49,144 nt of DNA from Poronia punctata (GCA_022579005.1 MU401696.1:2033-51176), one strand, 5' to 3'; counted from the first letter of the stretch, positions 1-11,600 are shown. Notes: a model not told the origin generated them from the sequence alone. A program made the numbers and translations.

Positions 1-90
1 AATTTTAACTTCCCCCTTTACTAATAAAAAAAAAAAAAAAAAAACTATGTCCAATCTTCCCTCGGGCCGGCGCATACACAAAAAAACCCC

Positions 91-121
<31 letters not shown>

Positions 122-519
122 GGAAAAGAGCCAAGTACCTATTCTCCGGTTGGGTATCAAGTTTTTACGAGGCAAGTAAGTAAGTAGATATTAGGTATTA
201 GGAAGAAAGGTGATGGTAACATTGTGTACCCCAAAGGTACGATACAAGTCGCGGCTTCATTGGTTGTACCTAGTTCATCCTCGACCAATAAATGATTCAT
301 TCGAGGCAAAAAGTTTCGCCGCAAGGGCAATGGTACTTGAGCATCTATCTCATTACCGTTTGACCTTGATATATTTTTAGTAGTATAATAATACTATTCT
401 ATCCTCCCCTTTTCCCCTTTTTCCCTCTTTCCCTTTTTTCATAGTTCTCTCCCTCAGAAAAAAGGAGGCAAAATCAAAAAAATTCGCCTCGAATAAAAGA
501 CTACTATCCAACTCGCATA
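1..519. promoter_or_regulatory. Left-edge intergenic region and promoter of the methyltransferase gene
   Basis: No gene seen. It holds a poly(A) tract (about 28-44), a poly(C) tract (about 92-111) followed by poly(A), and a long pyrimidine-rich stretch (about 396-440) ending some 80 bases before the ATG at 520. CT-rich stretches just upstream of the start are common in promoters and 5' leaders of filamentous fungi. No TATA box can be assigned with confidence. Confidence 0.5.
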
Positions 520-1704
520 ATGGAGGAAGCAGATAACCATCTCCCATCGCCAGACGGCCATGAACAAGAAGAAGAAGAAGAAGAAGAATTCGAGAACCCA
601 GATCTCGTAATAAAAGAATACCTTCTAGAAAGAGTGCCGGAATTTCGTAGACTACAAGAGTTGAGAGACAAGGCATGTCCATCTTCCAAAACCCCCTCCC
701 TTCTAGAACTCTGTCTGTCCTTCATACAAAGCGAAAAAAAAAGGACTAACACCCCTACCTACATGAAACAGGGCTGGAAGAATCCAGCCGGCGACATCTA
801 CTTCAACAAACAACGCACCCAATCCGACCGTCAAAAAAAGGCCAACGACAAATTCTTCTTCAACCTCATGAAGAACATAACCTCGGAAATCCAATCCCAG
901 ACCTCATTCTTCGCCCTGGAAAAGCGCCCACAATCGCGGACCTCCATCCTAGACATGTGCGCAGCTCCGGGCGTCTTCCTATCAGAAGCCAGGAATCATA
1001 ATCAAGGCGCCAGCATCCGCGGCTTCAGTCTCTGCCTTCACGACGGCGGACACAGGTTCTCGGTAAAGTCCCTACAAAAGACGATCGAGCATCTCGACAT
1101 CAATCTATTAGCTGCTGATATGGGAGCTACTGCAACTACCACGAATATGAACCACCCAGAAGCAGGACTGTTCCTGCCCCGTAAACTCGACGACGACGAG
1201 ACCTTCGACATGGTGTTATGCGACGGACAAGTCCTCCGCACTCATCCGCGGGCCGAATACCGCGAGAGACGCGAAGCCGCACGTCTAACCATGACGCAGC
1301 TAGCCCTTGGGTTGGGCCATATGCGGGAGGGCGGGAGGATGTTACTGGTTATGCATAAATTCGAGGCTTGGAATTCCGTCAAGCTTCTCTATCTGTTTCG
1401 GAAGTTTGCCCATGTCGTTGTGTTGAAGCCTAAGACGGGACATGCGTTGCGGAATTCGTATTATCTCCTCATTACGAATATTCGCCCCCAACACCCCGAG
1501 GCCAGACGCGCGGTGCAGATGTGGAAGGATTTGTGGAATGCAGTTACGTTTGTCTCGGATGAGGAGTATGTGAGGCTGGTGAGGGCGAATGAGCCGGATG
1601 TTCATGAGTTGCTTGCCGAGTTTGGAGACGACCTTGTTGAGTTGGGTTTGGGTGTTTGGAAGACGCAGGCGGATGCACTGGCTAATGCTTCGTTTATGTC
1701 GTGA
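520..1704 (+). CDS. FtsJ/RrmJ-like SAM-dependent methyltransferase domain protein
   Basis: Intronless, 394 residues. The methyltransferase core is recognisable. SAM-binding motif I reads LDMCAAPGVFL, with D145. An FDMVLCDGQ strand (229-237) places D235 where FtsJ enzymes have the catalytic Asp. Lys280 in VMHKFEAW matches the second catalytic Lys. The usual final Glu of the K-D-K-E tetrad is not obvious: the matching segment reads ALRNSYYLLI. The N-terminus is acidic with a run of Glu (about residues 12-17). FtsJ-family enzymes 2'-O-methylate RNA ribose, but this fungal branch is usually annotated only by domain, so the substrate is unknown. The start is the first ATG after a pyrimidine-rich leader. 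The gene converges on atg6, with 252 bases between the stops. Confidence 0.85.
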   Translation: MEEADNHLPSPDGHEQEEEEEEEFENPDLVIKEYLLERVPEFRRLQELRDKACPSSKTPSLLELCLSFIQSEKKRTNTPTYMKQGWKNPAGDIYFNKQRTQSDRQKKANDKFFFNLMKNITSEIQSQTSFFALEKRPQSRTSILDMCAAPGVFLSEARNHNQGASIRGFSLCLHDGGHRFSVKSLQKTIEHLDINLLAADMGATATTTNMNHPEAGLFLPRKLDDDETFDMVLCDGQVLRTHPRAEYRERREAARLTMTQLALGLGHMREGGRMLLVMHKFEAWNSVKLLYLFRKFAHVVVLKPKTGHALRNSYYLLITNIRPQHPEARRAVQMWKDLWNAVTFVSDEEYVRLVRANEPDVHELLAEFGDDLVELGLGVWKTQADALANASFMS

Positions 1705-1956
1705 CGCGGAGGGCTGAAATACATGAAATAACTAGAGAGAGAAATAACTATAGCTACATTGTGACAATGAAGCCCGAGCACACTGCATGCCGTAGTCTAA
1801 GAGAAGTACTTTAGTTTATTTCAACAGGGAGCCGGCGAGCGAGAAGAAACGACACCAGATGGAGAATGGTGGATTCGGATCGCTGCTGGCACTTGGACAG
1901 TCCAATATGGAATAGTTACGTGTGGTCCATATAGAAGGCAGTGACTATATTGACGG

Positions 1957-3563
1957 TCAACGCCCGTTCGCTAAATAGCTCACGTTACTAGCGTGCGCGA
2001 TTAGGAACTTGCAACAGGTCAAGGCAAACTTGCACGCCTTTGTCCAGCCCTCCTCATTCGTGATGCCTAGTCTGATGCTGAAGTGGCCGATCCGGTCATC
2101 CCCTATCTTGTCGCCTTCTATCCGGTAGGGCAGTAGCAAAGGGGTGGAAGGGTAGGCGTTGGCGTTCAGGCTCGGGTTCGGGTTCGGGTTCGATCCCGCT
2201 TCTGCCTTGGTCTGCTCGTGTACGAATGCACCGAGTTGTCTGACCAACTCCAAGAAGGCCACCATACCCTTGTCGAAGCTCCGATTCCACAGCATCTGCA
2301 GAGGGAGGTCGCCGGTACAGTAGAGGTCGAGAACACTTTTCTTAGCGGCCGGCGGCGGTCCGGTCCTGGACGGCCCACCGATGCGACTAGAAGAGGGCGA
2401 TACCTGTTCGTATTTGATGATCTTGGACGTCGAACCCATCGGTACAGGCTCGTAGCCATCAAACTTGTACCCAAGCTTGTCCGCCACGGTGACGACAAGC
2501 AGGAGCGCCTGCCCCCAGGCGGCGTTGATCTCGGGCCAATCCACCGGCTTGGCCGACAGCTTGCCCAGCCGGAGCCCGTTGATAGTCGCGAAGTGACCGT
2601 CGTGATGGATCGAGAAGGTGTCGTTGTAGACGTTGGCGCGCTGTAGCTTGGTAAGCAGCTGCGAATCGTGGTCAAACCTCGCGTTGATGCTGTCCCGCTC
2701 GCTCTGGAACTGCGCGAACTTTGAGGCAAAGGCGTTGCGCTCCCGCCAGAACTCCTCTTCCTCGGCATCGAGCTTCAGCGACTCATCCTCGAGCGCCATA
2801 ATCTCCTCGTCCAGAGCCGCCTTTTCCTTCTCTAGCTCTAGGAGCTCCTTCGTCGCCTCCTCCTCTGCTTTCTTGGCCTCGACCAGCGCTTGTTCGGACT
2901 CGGCAATGTCCTCTTCGGTAGGCACGTCAGCTTGTACCTGCTTGAGGAAGCCGGCGTAGGCGTCGCGCTCGCGGACGTTGGATTCCAACCTCTTCTGGAG
3001 CCCGTCCACTAGCATTTCCGTGCACTCGACGCAGACAGGATGGTCTATGTCAGATCGAGCCGAAAGGATCTCAAACAACCTGTTTATCCGCTCTGCCTCG
3101 TGTGGCTGGTCGGTGCGACGTTCGGCGGGGGTATGTTTCCCATGTTGCCTGTTGGGGCTCGGCGATTCCTCTCCGGACGGGCCGGTCAGTCGTGGGGGGG
3201 CAAGTTGGGATTCCGTCAAGAGCACAAACGACATGGCGGAACTATCGCGGTGTTGGCCATCGCTCTGTCGAGACGGCCCCTGCTTCTTGAACGTGGCAGG
3301 ACCGGCATGTCTGGAAACTCGGTCGTATAGAGCTTTCCGTTCGGATTCGTGCGGGTAGGACGGACGCGAAGGAGGTAGGCGTTTTGGTTGCTGCTGTGCT
3401 GAAGAAGCTGGGGCACGGATACAGTCAGATTGACAAAAGCGCTTCCGAAAGGTAAAAAATGTAAAAGGAAAGACGAACCGACTAATAAGTCAAATGCAGC
3501 CGGGTTGAGATCGGCTAGTGACCCATCAAGTTTCAAGGGAACGCGACACTTCTGGCAATACAT
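1957..3563 (-). CDS. ATG6: Autophagy protein Atg6 / Vps30 (Beclin 1)
   Basis: Two exons on the minus strand: 3563-3479 and 3407-1957, with a 71-nt intron (GTTCGT donor, CTGAC branch, CCCCAG acceptor). The junction restores the typical DLLVASS sequence and gives 511 residues. The N-terminus MYCQKC supplies one Cys pair (C3, C6) and HPVCVEC a second (C154, C157), the usual Beclin-family pattern. An acidic coiled coil follows (about 165-265). The C-terminal evolutionarily conserved domain runs from about 270, with NDTFSIHHDGHFATINGLRLG and TGDLPLQMLWNRSFDKGM. Atg6 is a regulatory subunit of the Vps34 PI3-kinase complexes, in autophagy with Atg14 and in vacuolar sorting with Vps38. An Asn/Pro repeat near residues 436-446 (NPNPNPSLNAN) looks like a lineage-specific insertion. 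It is divergent from the Scm3 gene. Confidence 0.95.
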
Positions 3564-4283
3564 TGCGTGCCTGGCTTGAAGTCGACGGGCGGACTTCCCA
3601 TATTTATTCGACAGGGGGACAGGATTTGGAGTTTATATGGGCGGCGCGAGATCGTTGTAGCCCGCATGCATAATCGGATTACGTGGGGTGTCAGGCTTGA
3701 CTCTATATTTGCTGCCTTTGTTTTTTATTCTTTAGTTTCAAAAGAGCCACATTTTTTTCTGTCTAGGCGGCTGTCTAACTTGACGACGCAGGCAGGGATG
3801 AGATCCCTACATGTAGATAGAGATACGTCTGGACGTCATGAGCCATTCACATGTCAGGTGGGTTGGTTGACAGGACCTTGTGCACCTTAAAAGGGCTGCG
3901 GGCGCTTTACGAGGAGGACGAAATATTGACCAATGGGATCGCTAGCAGCACTACCCTTATGTACACTACGGTATCACGGTAGTGGCCCGGTTACTGACGC
4001 GGGGTCACCTGCCAACGCGTGTAGCACCAATTAATCCACTTTGTAGGACGCGATGACGGATTTATGCGACTTCAGCTTGTAATGGAAGCGATTGACACTG
4101 AACGCTTTAACCCGATCGCGCCCCGATTCGTACGATACAACCAATAATACCACCCACTTGCCTCGAGCCCAATTGGTCGCTTCGGACCTTGACGGGTTCT
4201 TTGTTGCGCCTGGCTGGGTATTTCTGACTGCACGGAGCTGCAGGTGGCGATGGGTGTAAAAACATAATTTGATACCGTCCAAT
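3564..4283. promoter_or_regulatory. Bidirectional promoter region between atg6 and scm3
   Basis: This 720-base gap separates divergent genes. Four CCAAT pentamers are visible: 3930-3934, 4027-4031, 4141-4145 and 4169-4173. The last lies in CCAATTGG, readable on both strands. CCAAT boxes are bound by the HAP/CBF complex in fungi; use here is inferred. No convincing ORF is present. Confidence 0.5.
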
Positions 4284-7193
4284 ATGGAGCCTCCTTCGAA
4301 GCGGTTGAAGCTGGACTCCCCCCTCTACAGCGACGACGAAGAGGAGCAAGACGAACTATCCCTAACGCCTGGTCAGTTCGATGCCATTCAAGATCCTCTG
4401 TACCAGCTGGACAAGAAGCGCGCGAAATCCGCCACGAGATTGAAATCCGCCTACGAGAGCATTTTCGAGAAATACGGGAAAGAGTTCGACGGCAGCGACG
4501 ACTTGGTGAACTTGTATACCGGCGAGATCGAGGTGGACAATGGACATCTCAAGTCTTTGGAAGATGCCGAGGAAGATTCCCATTCTAGTGGCGGGGAAGA
4601 GAGCATCAGCAAGGAGACTCCGGCCGGCTCCAAGGAAAAGCCGGCAAGGGCGCGTGTGAAACCCCGATCAAAGTCACTCACGGCGGCGAATCCGAACCAA
4701 TATAATCGGATGCCACAGTTTCAGGCCCCCTGGAATCCCGCCCCGAGCTTGGGCGCATTCCAGTTACCATCAGCATATTCCTTTCCTCCCTTCGATGCCA
4801 ACCCACCGTTCGACTTCGGATATTCTTCCTTTGGAAACGCTCAGGTCGACCCCCTCTGGCAAGCTCCTGATTTGCCCCCTCAACCTCCACCTTATCAACA
4901 AGGATCGCATTTCGGCTCGGAAAGGATGCAACACGGCCCCAGAAGACTTGTCGATGCAAAATCCTTTCTAGGAGACGTCTCCAAACCTGGCACTGACGGC
5001 GATAACTCGGAAGAAGACGAGCTCCTAACAGCTAGCAACGACCTGGCGACGTCATCGCGCTCTCTCCCAAACTGCGCCCAGACGCTTTCGGCAGCTGACA
5101 ATACTGCCACCGAAGCTACGGAGGTGATGGGGAGGGAAGCTCCGCCACAAGAAGGTGATGTGGTCACGGAGGACGTGGAGGATAATCAGGCAACTGAAGA
5201 TTCGCACAAACCATGCGCCCCTACCAAAGGCAGAGGACGACCGAGGAAGTCCAACACTCGCAGCTTGACAGCAAGCCCAAACTCGAAAGCAAGGAGCGAG
5301 CCGCGCGCGCTTCGAGCTCACGAGAAGAGAATCGAAGTTATCATTCCGATGATCAAACGCATATTATCCAATGCCACAGCAGATGGGATTGAGAACGAGA
5401 CTTTGGTATCTACAGAGGAGGAACTATCTAATATGCACACGGGTACCGTAGTCAATTCGAGTCTGGATCAAGACGAAGTATTGCACCTACCATTCCGTCA
5501 CCTGGAAGAGACGGGCGGGGTGGACCAAACCGAACCACCACAGGATCCAGGTGGCGCTTCCGGTCTGCGAAAGCCTCGCAAGCGACGGCGATCGTCACCC
5601 AGAGAGCAGATGGATTCTACAAGTGAAAGCATGCTTCCCGAGTTAATCCAGGAAACCCAGACGAGCCCGATAGGTGGACACGAGGATATTGGTCAAGATC
5701 CATCAGATCCATTGCAGACAAGCACAGGCAACTCCAAAGACGATTTGACAACCGAGAATCTTAATTCATCGGAGCAAGAGCCAGACGGGATCAATGGGAT
5801 CAACGAGAGCAGCTACTCATTCTCTAATCAACAGTACCCCATGCTCGAGGCAATAGAACCAGACGAGGACTCCATCCCGAATTTCGAGCCGACGATGGGT
5901 TCACCACTTATGAGCACCTTCGAGGACGGATTACTCCCACCATTACCATTGACAGGAACTAGTGAAGACCAGTTCGCTGAGATGACCGGATCCCATGATC
6001 CAGGTAGTCCCAGTGCTTTGCTGGAATCATTTCTAGGGAAAGGGGCAACCACTTCTTCGGTTGGTTTCCGCGGCCGGGTGCCTCTTAGCTCGGATGCCCC
6101 GACATATACATTCAGCGACATCCAACTAGAAGAAGTATTTCGTGACTTGGAAGCTATGGATATTCCTCAATCCGATATCACACCAGGAACTCCCGGCCCC
6201 CCGCCAGTCATTGACACAATCGAACCTTCGTCATCACCGTACCAGGACTGTCTTCCTACAATAGAAAAATTTGAAACGCCTGAAGTTCAGATGATTGAGG
6301 AGGCTGAAAATGCACCGCCTACTAGCGCGCCTGTTTCTGAACTCGACCAACTAAATCTAGGTTCAGACCCGGGGCATTTTGAACGAAGTCCGTCACTCGG
6401 GGCCAAAGGGTCCCGAGCCCGGGATTATTCCGTCCCCGAAGACGAGCCGGAAGTTTTGCCCGACCACGTGTCAACACTGCGGTCGCCAACGCCACCTACG
6501 GCAAGAAATGAAAAGGGACCAAATACTAGCAATGGAAGATCACCAAGCCCAGAGTTAGGAACACCTACCCGATCCGATGCCAAGCCTAGCAATGCCCCCA
6601 AGAAACCTGCACAAACGCCTGAAACACCTACAAAGACACGGACGCCGAAAAGCGGAAAGTCACGCATCACCCATCGCCGCACATCATCAAGTAAGCCCAT
6701 CTCGCTCACGTCCCTCCTACCTAGCGGCATCGACGACGAAAGCGAAGACGAGCTGAGTTTCGTAACCTCGGTCAGGAGAACAACGCCAAGGTTCTTCTCG
6801 CCATCATCACGCACCGGTACTCCGTCATTACCACCTTTACAGGCCGGATCCCACAAGAAGACACGCAAGAGCGGCCTGTCCATCAGGACCCCCTCATCCT
6901 CTACAAGGGCACCGAGACGCATTTCCGGGCTCAGCGGTAGCAGAAACTTGCCACCAGCCACGGAAACCCGCGCAGGCCGCATACAAGCTCGAACACCACG
7001 TGGCCGCCCGGCCCACAGCTCGCCACTGGCCCGTCGTGTCGCGAGCCGCTTACTCAGCAGTCCGACAAGGAAACAGAGTCTGCTACCATTGCGGGACCCG
7101 GATTTAGTCGCGACACCCGGCGGCACGTTACGGCGATGTGGCGAAAATGGGTTTAGCTGTGGTCGGGAGTTCTGCTTCACCTGTTGCATATAG
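4284..7193 (+). CDS. SCM3: Centromere protein Scm3 (HJURP-like CENP-A chaperone)
   Basis: Intronless, 969 residues. The start is the ATG at 4284 (MEPPSKRLKLD), because the in-frame codon just upstream is only a TTG. Residues about 27-94 match the Scm3 domain: a DPLYQLDKKRAKSATRLK segment, then YESIFEKYGKEF and a GEIEVDNGHLKSLED end. This domain binds the CENP-A/H4 dimer. A GRGRPRK AT-hook-like motif lies at 316-322, suggesting minor-groove DNA contact. The middle is long, acidic and Ser/Pro-rich and probably disordered. The last 20 residues carry CGENGF-SCGREF-CFTCC, a Cys cluster that could bind zinc and that I recall from other fungal Scm3 proteins. Scm3 delivers CENP-A to centromeric nucleosomes. 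It shares a divergent promoter with atg6. Confidence 0.9.
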   Translation: MEPPSKRLKLDSPLYSDDEEEQDELSLTPGQFDAIQDPLYQLDKKRAKSATRLKSAYESIFEKYGKEFDGSDDLVNLYTGEIEVDNGHLKSLEDAEEDSHSSGGEESISKETPAGSKEKPARARVKPRSKSLTAANPNQYNRMPQFQAPWNPAPSLGAFQLPSAYSFPPFDANPPFDFGYSSFGNAQVDPLWQAPDLPPQPPPYQQGSHFGSERMQHGPRRLVDAKSFLGDVSKPGTDGDNSEEDELLTASNDLATSSRSLPNCAQTLSAADNTATEATEVMGREAPPQEGDVVTEDVEDNQATEDSHKPCAPTKGRGRPRKSNTRSLTASPNSKARSEPRALRAHEKRIEVIIPMIKRILSNATADGIENETLVSTEEELSNMHTGTVVNSSLDQDEVLHLPFRHLEETGGVDQTEPPQDPGGASGLRKPRKRRRSSPREQMDSTSESMLPELIQETQTSPIGGHEDIGQDPSDPLQTSTGNSKDDLTTENLNSSEQEPDGINGINESSYSFSNQQYPMLEAIEPDEDSIPNFEPTMGSPLMSTFEDGLLPPLPLTGTSEDQFAEMTGSHDPGSPSALLESFLGKGATTSSVGFRGRVPLSSDAPTYTFSDIQLEEVFRDLEAMDIPQSDITPGTPGPPPVIDTIEPSSSPYQDCLPTIEKFETPEVQMIEEAENAPPTSAPVSELDQLNLGSDPGHFERSPSLGAKGSRARDYSVPEDEPEVLPDHVSTLRSPTPPTARNEKGPNTSNGRSPSPELGTPTRSDAKPSNAPKKPAQTPETPTKTRTPKSGKSRITHRRTSSSKPISLTSLLPSGIDDESEDELSFVTSVRRTTPRFFSPSSRTGTPSLPPLQAGSHKKTRKSGLSIRTPSSSTRAPRRISGLSGSRNLPPATETRAGRIQARTPRGRPAHSSPLARRVASRLLSSPTRKQSLLPLRDPDLVATPGGTLRRCGENGFSCGREFCFTCCI

Positions 7194-8626
7194 ATGCGAT
7201 CCGGTGCCGGCGGGACCAAAAACCATTATAAAGGTACTCTACGGTCTTGGGCGCCCTCTATACGGGCAAAGGATCCCTTCAAACACGTACACTTTCGCTA
7301 TGGCAACGCTCCACTTCCATTTCTCAAGTGGCTTTTTTGGGACACGTCTTTTCCGTTTAAAAAACCAAGGCCAGAAAGCAGCTTTCTGCGTCCACTCATG
7401 TTATTGTTATACCCGGACGGACGGACAATATATCGTCCTCATTGTTTTGCTGTGACGGGACAGCTAATCATTTAAACGGGACTGGAAGCATTATGATATG
7501 ATGTGACGAAGCAAATCCAAAAAAAAAATACCTACTTACTTAGCTAGAATATACCAGGTAACAGGTAACTAGCTAAATTGAAACGCTCCAAATCAAAAAT
7601 CCCCCCTAATAAATAAAAAAGAATGTGCATGCGCATAATATGTCCTGCAATAATTCCGGTGTTTTTTTTTTTTTTACTAGGTACCTACCTATCAACCCCC
7701 TCCCCCTTGTATATTGATTTTCCAGTTATAGTAAAGGAGGTACAGTAGGTAGGTAGTCTAGAGAAAAGGGGTAACGAGGCACGTGGCCCTGGTCTATTTT
7801 AGTATAATTCCTGCCTCAGGAAAGACGCTTGAAACCGATTTACCTAAGTAGGTACTCGTAACTAAGAAAACGGAGCGAAAAAAGAATCCCGCTGTCTAAA
7901 GGCCATGAACAGGCAAAATTCACGCAAGGGGTAGTAGTGTGTGGGATGGTTGGTTATGAGTAGACGCTAGGGTCTAACAGCATACAAGACGACAGCAGTC
8001 GAAAGAGCAAGGAAAAAAGAGAGAGAAAAAGGAGGAACAGGACAAAGACAACAGTGCTCAAGTGGGTTTAACACCACATGTGTCCTCAAAATGTACGAGT
8101 CTTGCTCAAGACTAATATAGGTACGTAACCCCTCCGGCTCTAAACAAACCAAACAAAAAGCAACTCTTTTTTTTTGTTGTTGAAGGCCGGGTTAACAAGG
8201 GCTCGGATGACGTTTTGTCATATTTGGTTGGACGGCGCGAAGCGGTTTTTTCATTATATACTAAGCTTATCCTGCCTCCACTCCCCGCGGAGGTAACACA
8301 GCTACGAACTGCCCCAGTACGTAGCAGCGCAGAGTGCCGCGGTGTATATCTATATGCGCAGTCGTCACCTACAAGGGCCACCATCAGACGGTCTAGAGTA
8401 CCTAGATAGGGTAGGGGCAAGGCAGCTCTAGGGGATTCACGCCCCTAAGCCCGAGGCGGGCCGTGTTGTCTCTTGGGCTCCTGGTTAGAACCGCACATGG
8501 GTATTGATGAGCCATTGTTCTATGTGCAATCGTCACGAGTCGGATATCTCAGACAGTGAAAACATAGTCGTAAGCTGGTTTAGTATGCGCTACATCGCTA
8601 GAGGGCACTGTGAATGACAGCCCTTT
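7194..8626. other. Intergenic region, Scm3 to CK2 alpha (converging 3' ends)
   Basis: A 1.4-kb gap between converging genes. It contains poly(A)/poly(T) runs (near 7518 and 7663-7675) and several GTAGGTA/TACCTAC-type short repeats (for example 7678-7690 and 7738-7756). Such repeats recur in intergenic DNA throughout the window. A GC-rich patch at 8410-8470 includes a short inverted sequence around ggggattcacgcccc. No RNA gene or credible ORF seen. Confidence 0.4.
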
Positions 8627-10268
8627 TCAGGTTGCTGAGCTGCTGACAGTTGCCCCATTAAGGTATTGCCGGAGGGTATCTTCGTCCCGGATGGGTTCAA
8701 AATAAGGATGGGCCATAGCTTCCTTCGCAGTGAGTCGCTCCTAAAAGGCAACGTTAGCAGGAGATCACACGGATTGACTGATTAGGCAAAAGGCTTCGAA
8801 CCTGATGGTCATATCTCAATAACTTGTCCAGAAAGTCGATTGCCTCATTAGTCACAAACCGTTGGTTATCCGGAGTGACAAAGCTGTGCCATGGCTTCTT
8901 TTGAAATCGACCGAGGATCTCGTCGTACTGCGGGTCGAGCTCTATCTCGTACTTATCCAAGTAGTCAAACAAATCATCAGTGCCGAGGACTTTGGCGATC
9001 TTGACCAGCTGGTCAGCGTTACTGTTTCCGTGGAAGAACGGCTCCTTCCTGAAGATCATGGATGCAAACATAGCACCCAGACTCCACATGTCTAGACTAT
9101 AGTCATATTCCTGGAAGTCGACCAGCAATTCCGGTCCTTTGAAATACCGTGATGCAACCTAGTCCCGATCATGTTAGTTATGCTGAGCGAAGATCTCAAG
9201 AAAGATCGATCAGTTGCACGCCCCGAGAAGCAAGCGCTGATGCCGTGGCCAGATAAGGACATGCTAGAGAAGTTGATCGAAACTTACGCGCACATTGTAT
9301 TCCGTCCCTGGATGGTAGAATTCCGCCAATCCCCAGTCAATGAGCCGAAGCTGTCGCAAGTCAGCGTCAATGTACGATATGCGACGACAAGCATGTGCGC
9401 ATGTACGTGTCCGTCGGTTACGTATGCATGTGCTGAGGTTTGGTATTCCGTACCTTCTTTTTCTCATGATCGATCATAACGTTATGAGGTTTGACGTCTC
9501 GGTGCATTATTCCCTTGCTGTGACAAAAGTCCAAGCCTTTGAGCAGCTCGTAGATGTAGTACCGAACATCTATATCGTGGAATTTCGGATATAGGGTTCG
9601 GAAGTCGGTGTTGTTGACATACTCAAATATGAGAGAAGGCGTCTTACTCTGGATTAGTAAAGAGTCATCAAAATCAGCTAACAGACTTCAAAAAATTGCG
9701 GGAGTCCAGTAGAGTTGCCAGCGCTAGCCAGTATCAACGCCGCCCTTACGGACATGGAATCGGGTAACAAAGGCGCAGCTTGAAAATCCATACCTGTCCA
9801 TCTCTCACGACATCCAAAAGGGCAACGATATTGGGTCCACCAGACAAGTTTTGCAAAATCTTGATTTCTCTCTTGATCTTCTTTTTTTTTACGGGCTTGA
9901 GGACCTTGACGACGCATTTTTGGTAGTTGACGACATTGATGCCTTCGAAGACCTCGGAATATTTACCACGGCCTAGGATCAAAGTGGTCAGCCCATCATA
10001 CTCGGCAAAGAAGTGCCTGTAAGGAATTCGCGTCTTACCAATTTTACGGACCACTTCGTAGTTTTCTAGGACGCCCCAGCCTAGATAGAGACACCGGCAC
10101 CGTCAGCAAGATACCGCCATATCATCATCCGAAGGAAAATCGAGGAACGACAGGAGCTCACGGGCTCTAGTAGGCCATGGAGAGGGGAATCTCACTGATA
10201 TTGACGGAATCATAGTCCCAGTAGCTTCGAGGCAGATTCCCGTTAACGTCGGCGTAGACCCGTGCCAT
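8627..10268 (-). CDS. CKA1: Casein kinase 2 catalytic subunit alpha
   Basis: Seven exons, minus strand: 10268-10196, 10080-10039, 9972-9794, 9648-9454, 9350-9288, 9158-8802, 8740-8627. Together they give 340 residues in one frame, the normal length for fungal CK2 alpha. Key residues are visible: ATP-binding Lys61, the Lys-rich KKKKIKRE cluster (67-74), HRDVKPHN with catalytic Asp149, and the CK2-specific DWG (168-170) in place of DFG. GPELL stands in place of the usual APE. The N-terminus MARVYADVN...SYWDYD is the CK2-specific segment that contacts the activation loop. CK2 is a constitutively active Ser/Thr kinase for acidic sites, forming a tetramer with beta subunits in nucleus and cytoplasm. 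Introns are 61-145 nt. The C-terminal tail after the kinase core is short (about 20 residues). Confidence 0.95.
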
Positions 10269-11600
10269 GATTGCTGATCCCACTTGGGGGCGGGATGGTG
10301 TGGACGCAAACCGAGCAAGGCTGAACGCGCGATTCTGCGTGTGGATTGTAGATGGGGAATGAGATAGTGGGGAAGAAATGCGAACGATGCTCTAGCCTAA
10401 CGACGCGCAAAAAGGCCGGGATTAGCAAGTAGTGTTCCACCACGTTTATAGCAATATTTACAGCGGACTAACCGGGAATAGACGATGGAAATGCTGGCGA
10501 CTATTTTCCGTGGGAATAAGAATGTGGACGAGCCCTGATGGGACCGCCTTGCAAACAACAAGGTCCAAATACCTAGGACAAACACGAAGTCGAAATCAGA
10601 GTTCAAGGCCGGGAGGTCCCTAAAGTATATTTTGGAGTTCTGCGTGCCCGCCTGACTTCTGCGCCTGCCAGCGCGGTAGGTAGCGGGGTAAGGGAAGGGT
10701 CGGCGAAACCCCGGGGTCCTGTCCAATAGGGGAGGCGCTAACCACTAAAGTGCAGTGCTGGTGAGCGCTAACACGGTTGCAAGTCATTTTTCGCACGGTA
10801 TAACATTTGACAAGATATTTACGAGTACGAAGCGGTCTGGTAGTCTTTGAGCATGCTATCTAAATGCCGCTCCCAAGTGATTTAAGGTTTCCAGCCACCT
10901 TGATCTACTCGTATGCTACCATACCAAAAGACATCTTAAACACGGATTTTCGATGTGCCAAACCTTTATTTTGGACTTTCAGCCCTCGAAGCTACATAAA
11001 GTAAGGAGAGAGGCACCTTCACGTATTTGAAAGCTTGGTCCTTGGAAAATATTGCGCCCGTGGAATGCCCATCCTCCAGGCACGAGTCCCTACCAGTATA
11101 TGCCTCGTGATGTGGTCATGGCCCCTCACTTCTGGCACTTCATCGTCAGGCCCTCATACATGCTCTGCTCCTTCTCGTTAGCTGGCTACCGAGCCGCCGA
11201 CAATGGGTGTCTTTCAAGCCGGCATTACGATCAGCGTAAGCGCCAGGCGCCATTAGCGGCTATGCCTGCTCCCAGTTAGTATTATGGCAAATTAGATATG
11301 AACACAAATATAGCAATCACAGGGAGTATTCACTCAGAGAGAAGATTATTTACTCGACATGTGCCAGCCTTTGAACCCGGTATCCGTTGTACAAGCCAAC
11401 ATCAGCCAGGCTCGACCAGCTTCCGCCTAAGGATGACGATACAAAAGGTTTTCATCATGTGAAGGGTGTGGGAGTAGGAGGTAGCAGAGGTATGAAAGAA
11501 CTGACTTGAGCCCATAGAATATCATTGCGTTTCTCTCGCGAGCAGTGGATGCGTGGCGATATTGCACCACCTGCATGTAATAAAATAGTCCAGATAAGGA
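10269..11600. promoter_or_regulatory. Intergenic region upstream of CK2 alpha
   Basis: This 1.3-kb gap lies between two minus-strand genes. Its left part should hold the CK2 alpha promoter and leader, its right part the 3' UTR of the DUF3807-like gene. A plus-strand open frame near 11052-11279 reads somewhat like protein (MPRDVVMAPHFWHF), but no family or splice partner is recognised. I leave it uncalled. Confidence 0.4.

Noticed and set aside
2166..2768. 200-residue minus-strand frame within atg6
   Set aside because: Out-of-frame shadow of the Atg6 conserved domain.
4269..4283. Upstream TTG start for Scm3 giving five extra residues
   Set aside because: Non-ATG start; the ATG at 4284 gives the MEPPSKR start typical of fungal Scm3.
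6425..7219. 264-residue antisense frame over the 3' part of scm3
   Set aside because: Antisense shadow of a long coding exon; no recognisable domain.
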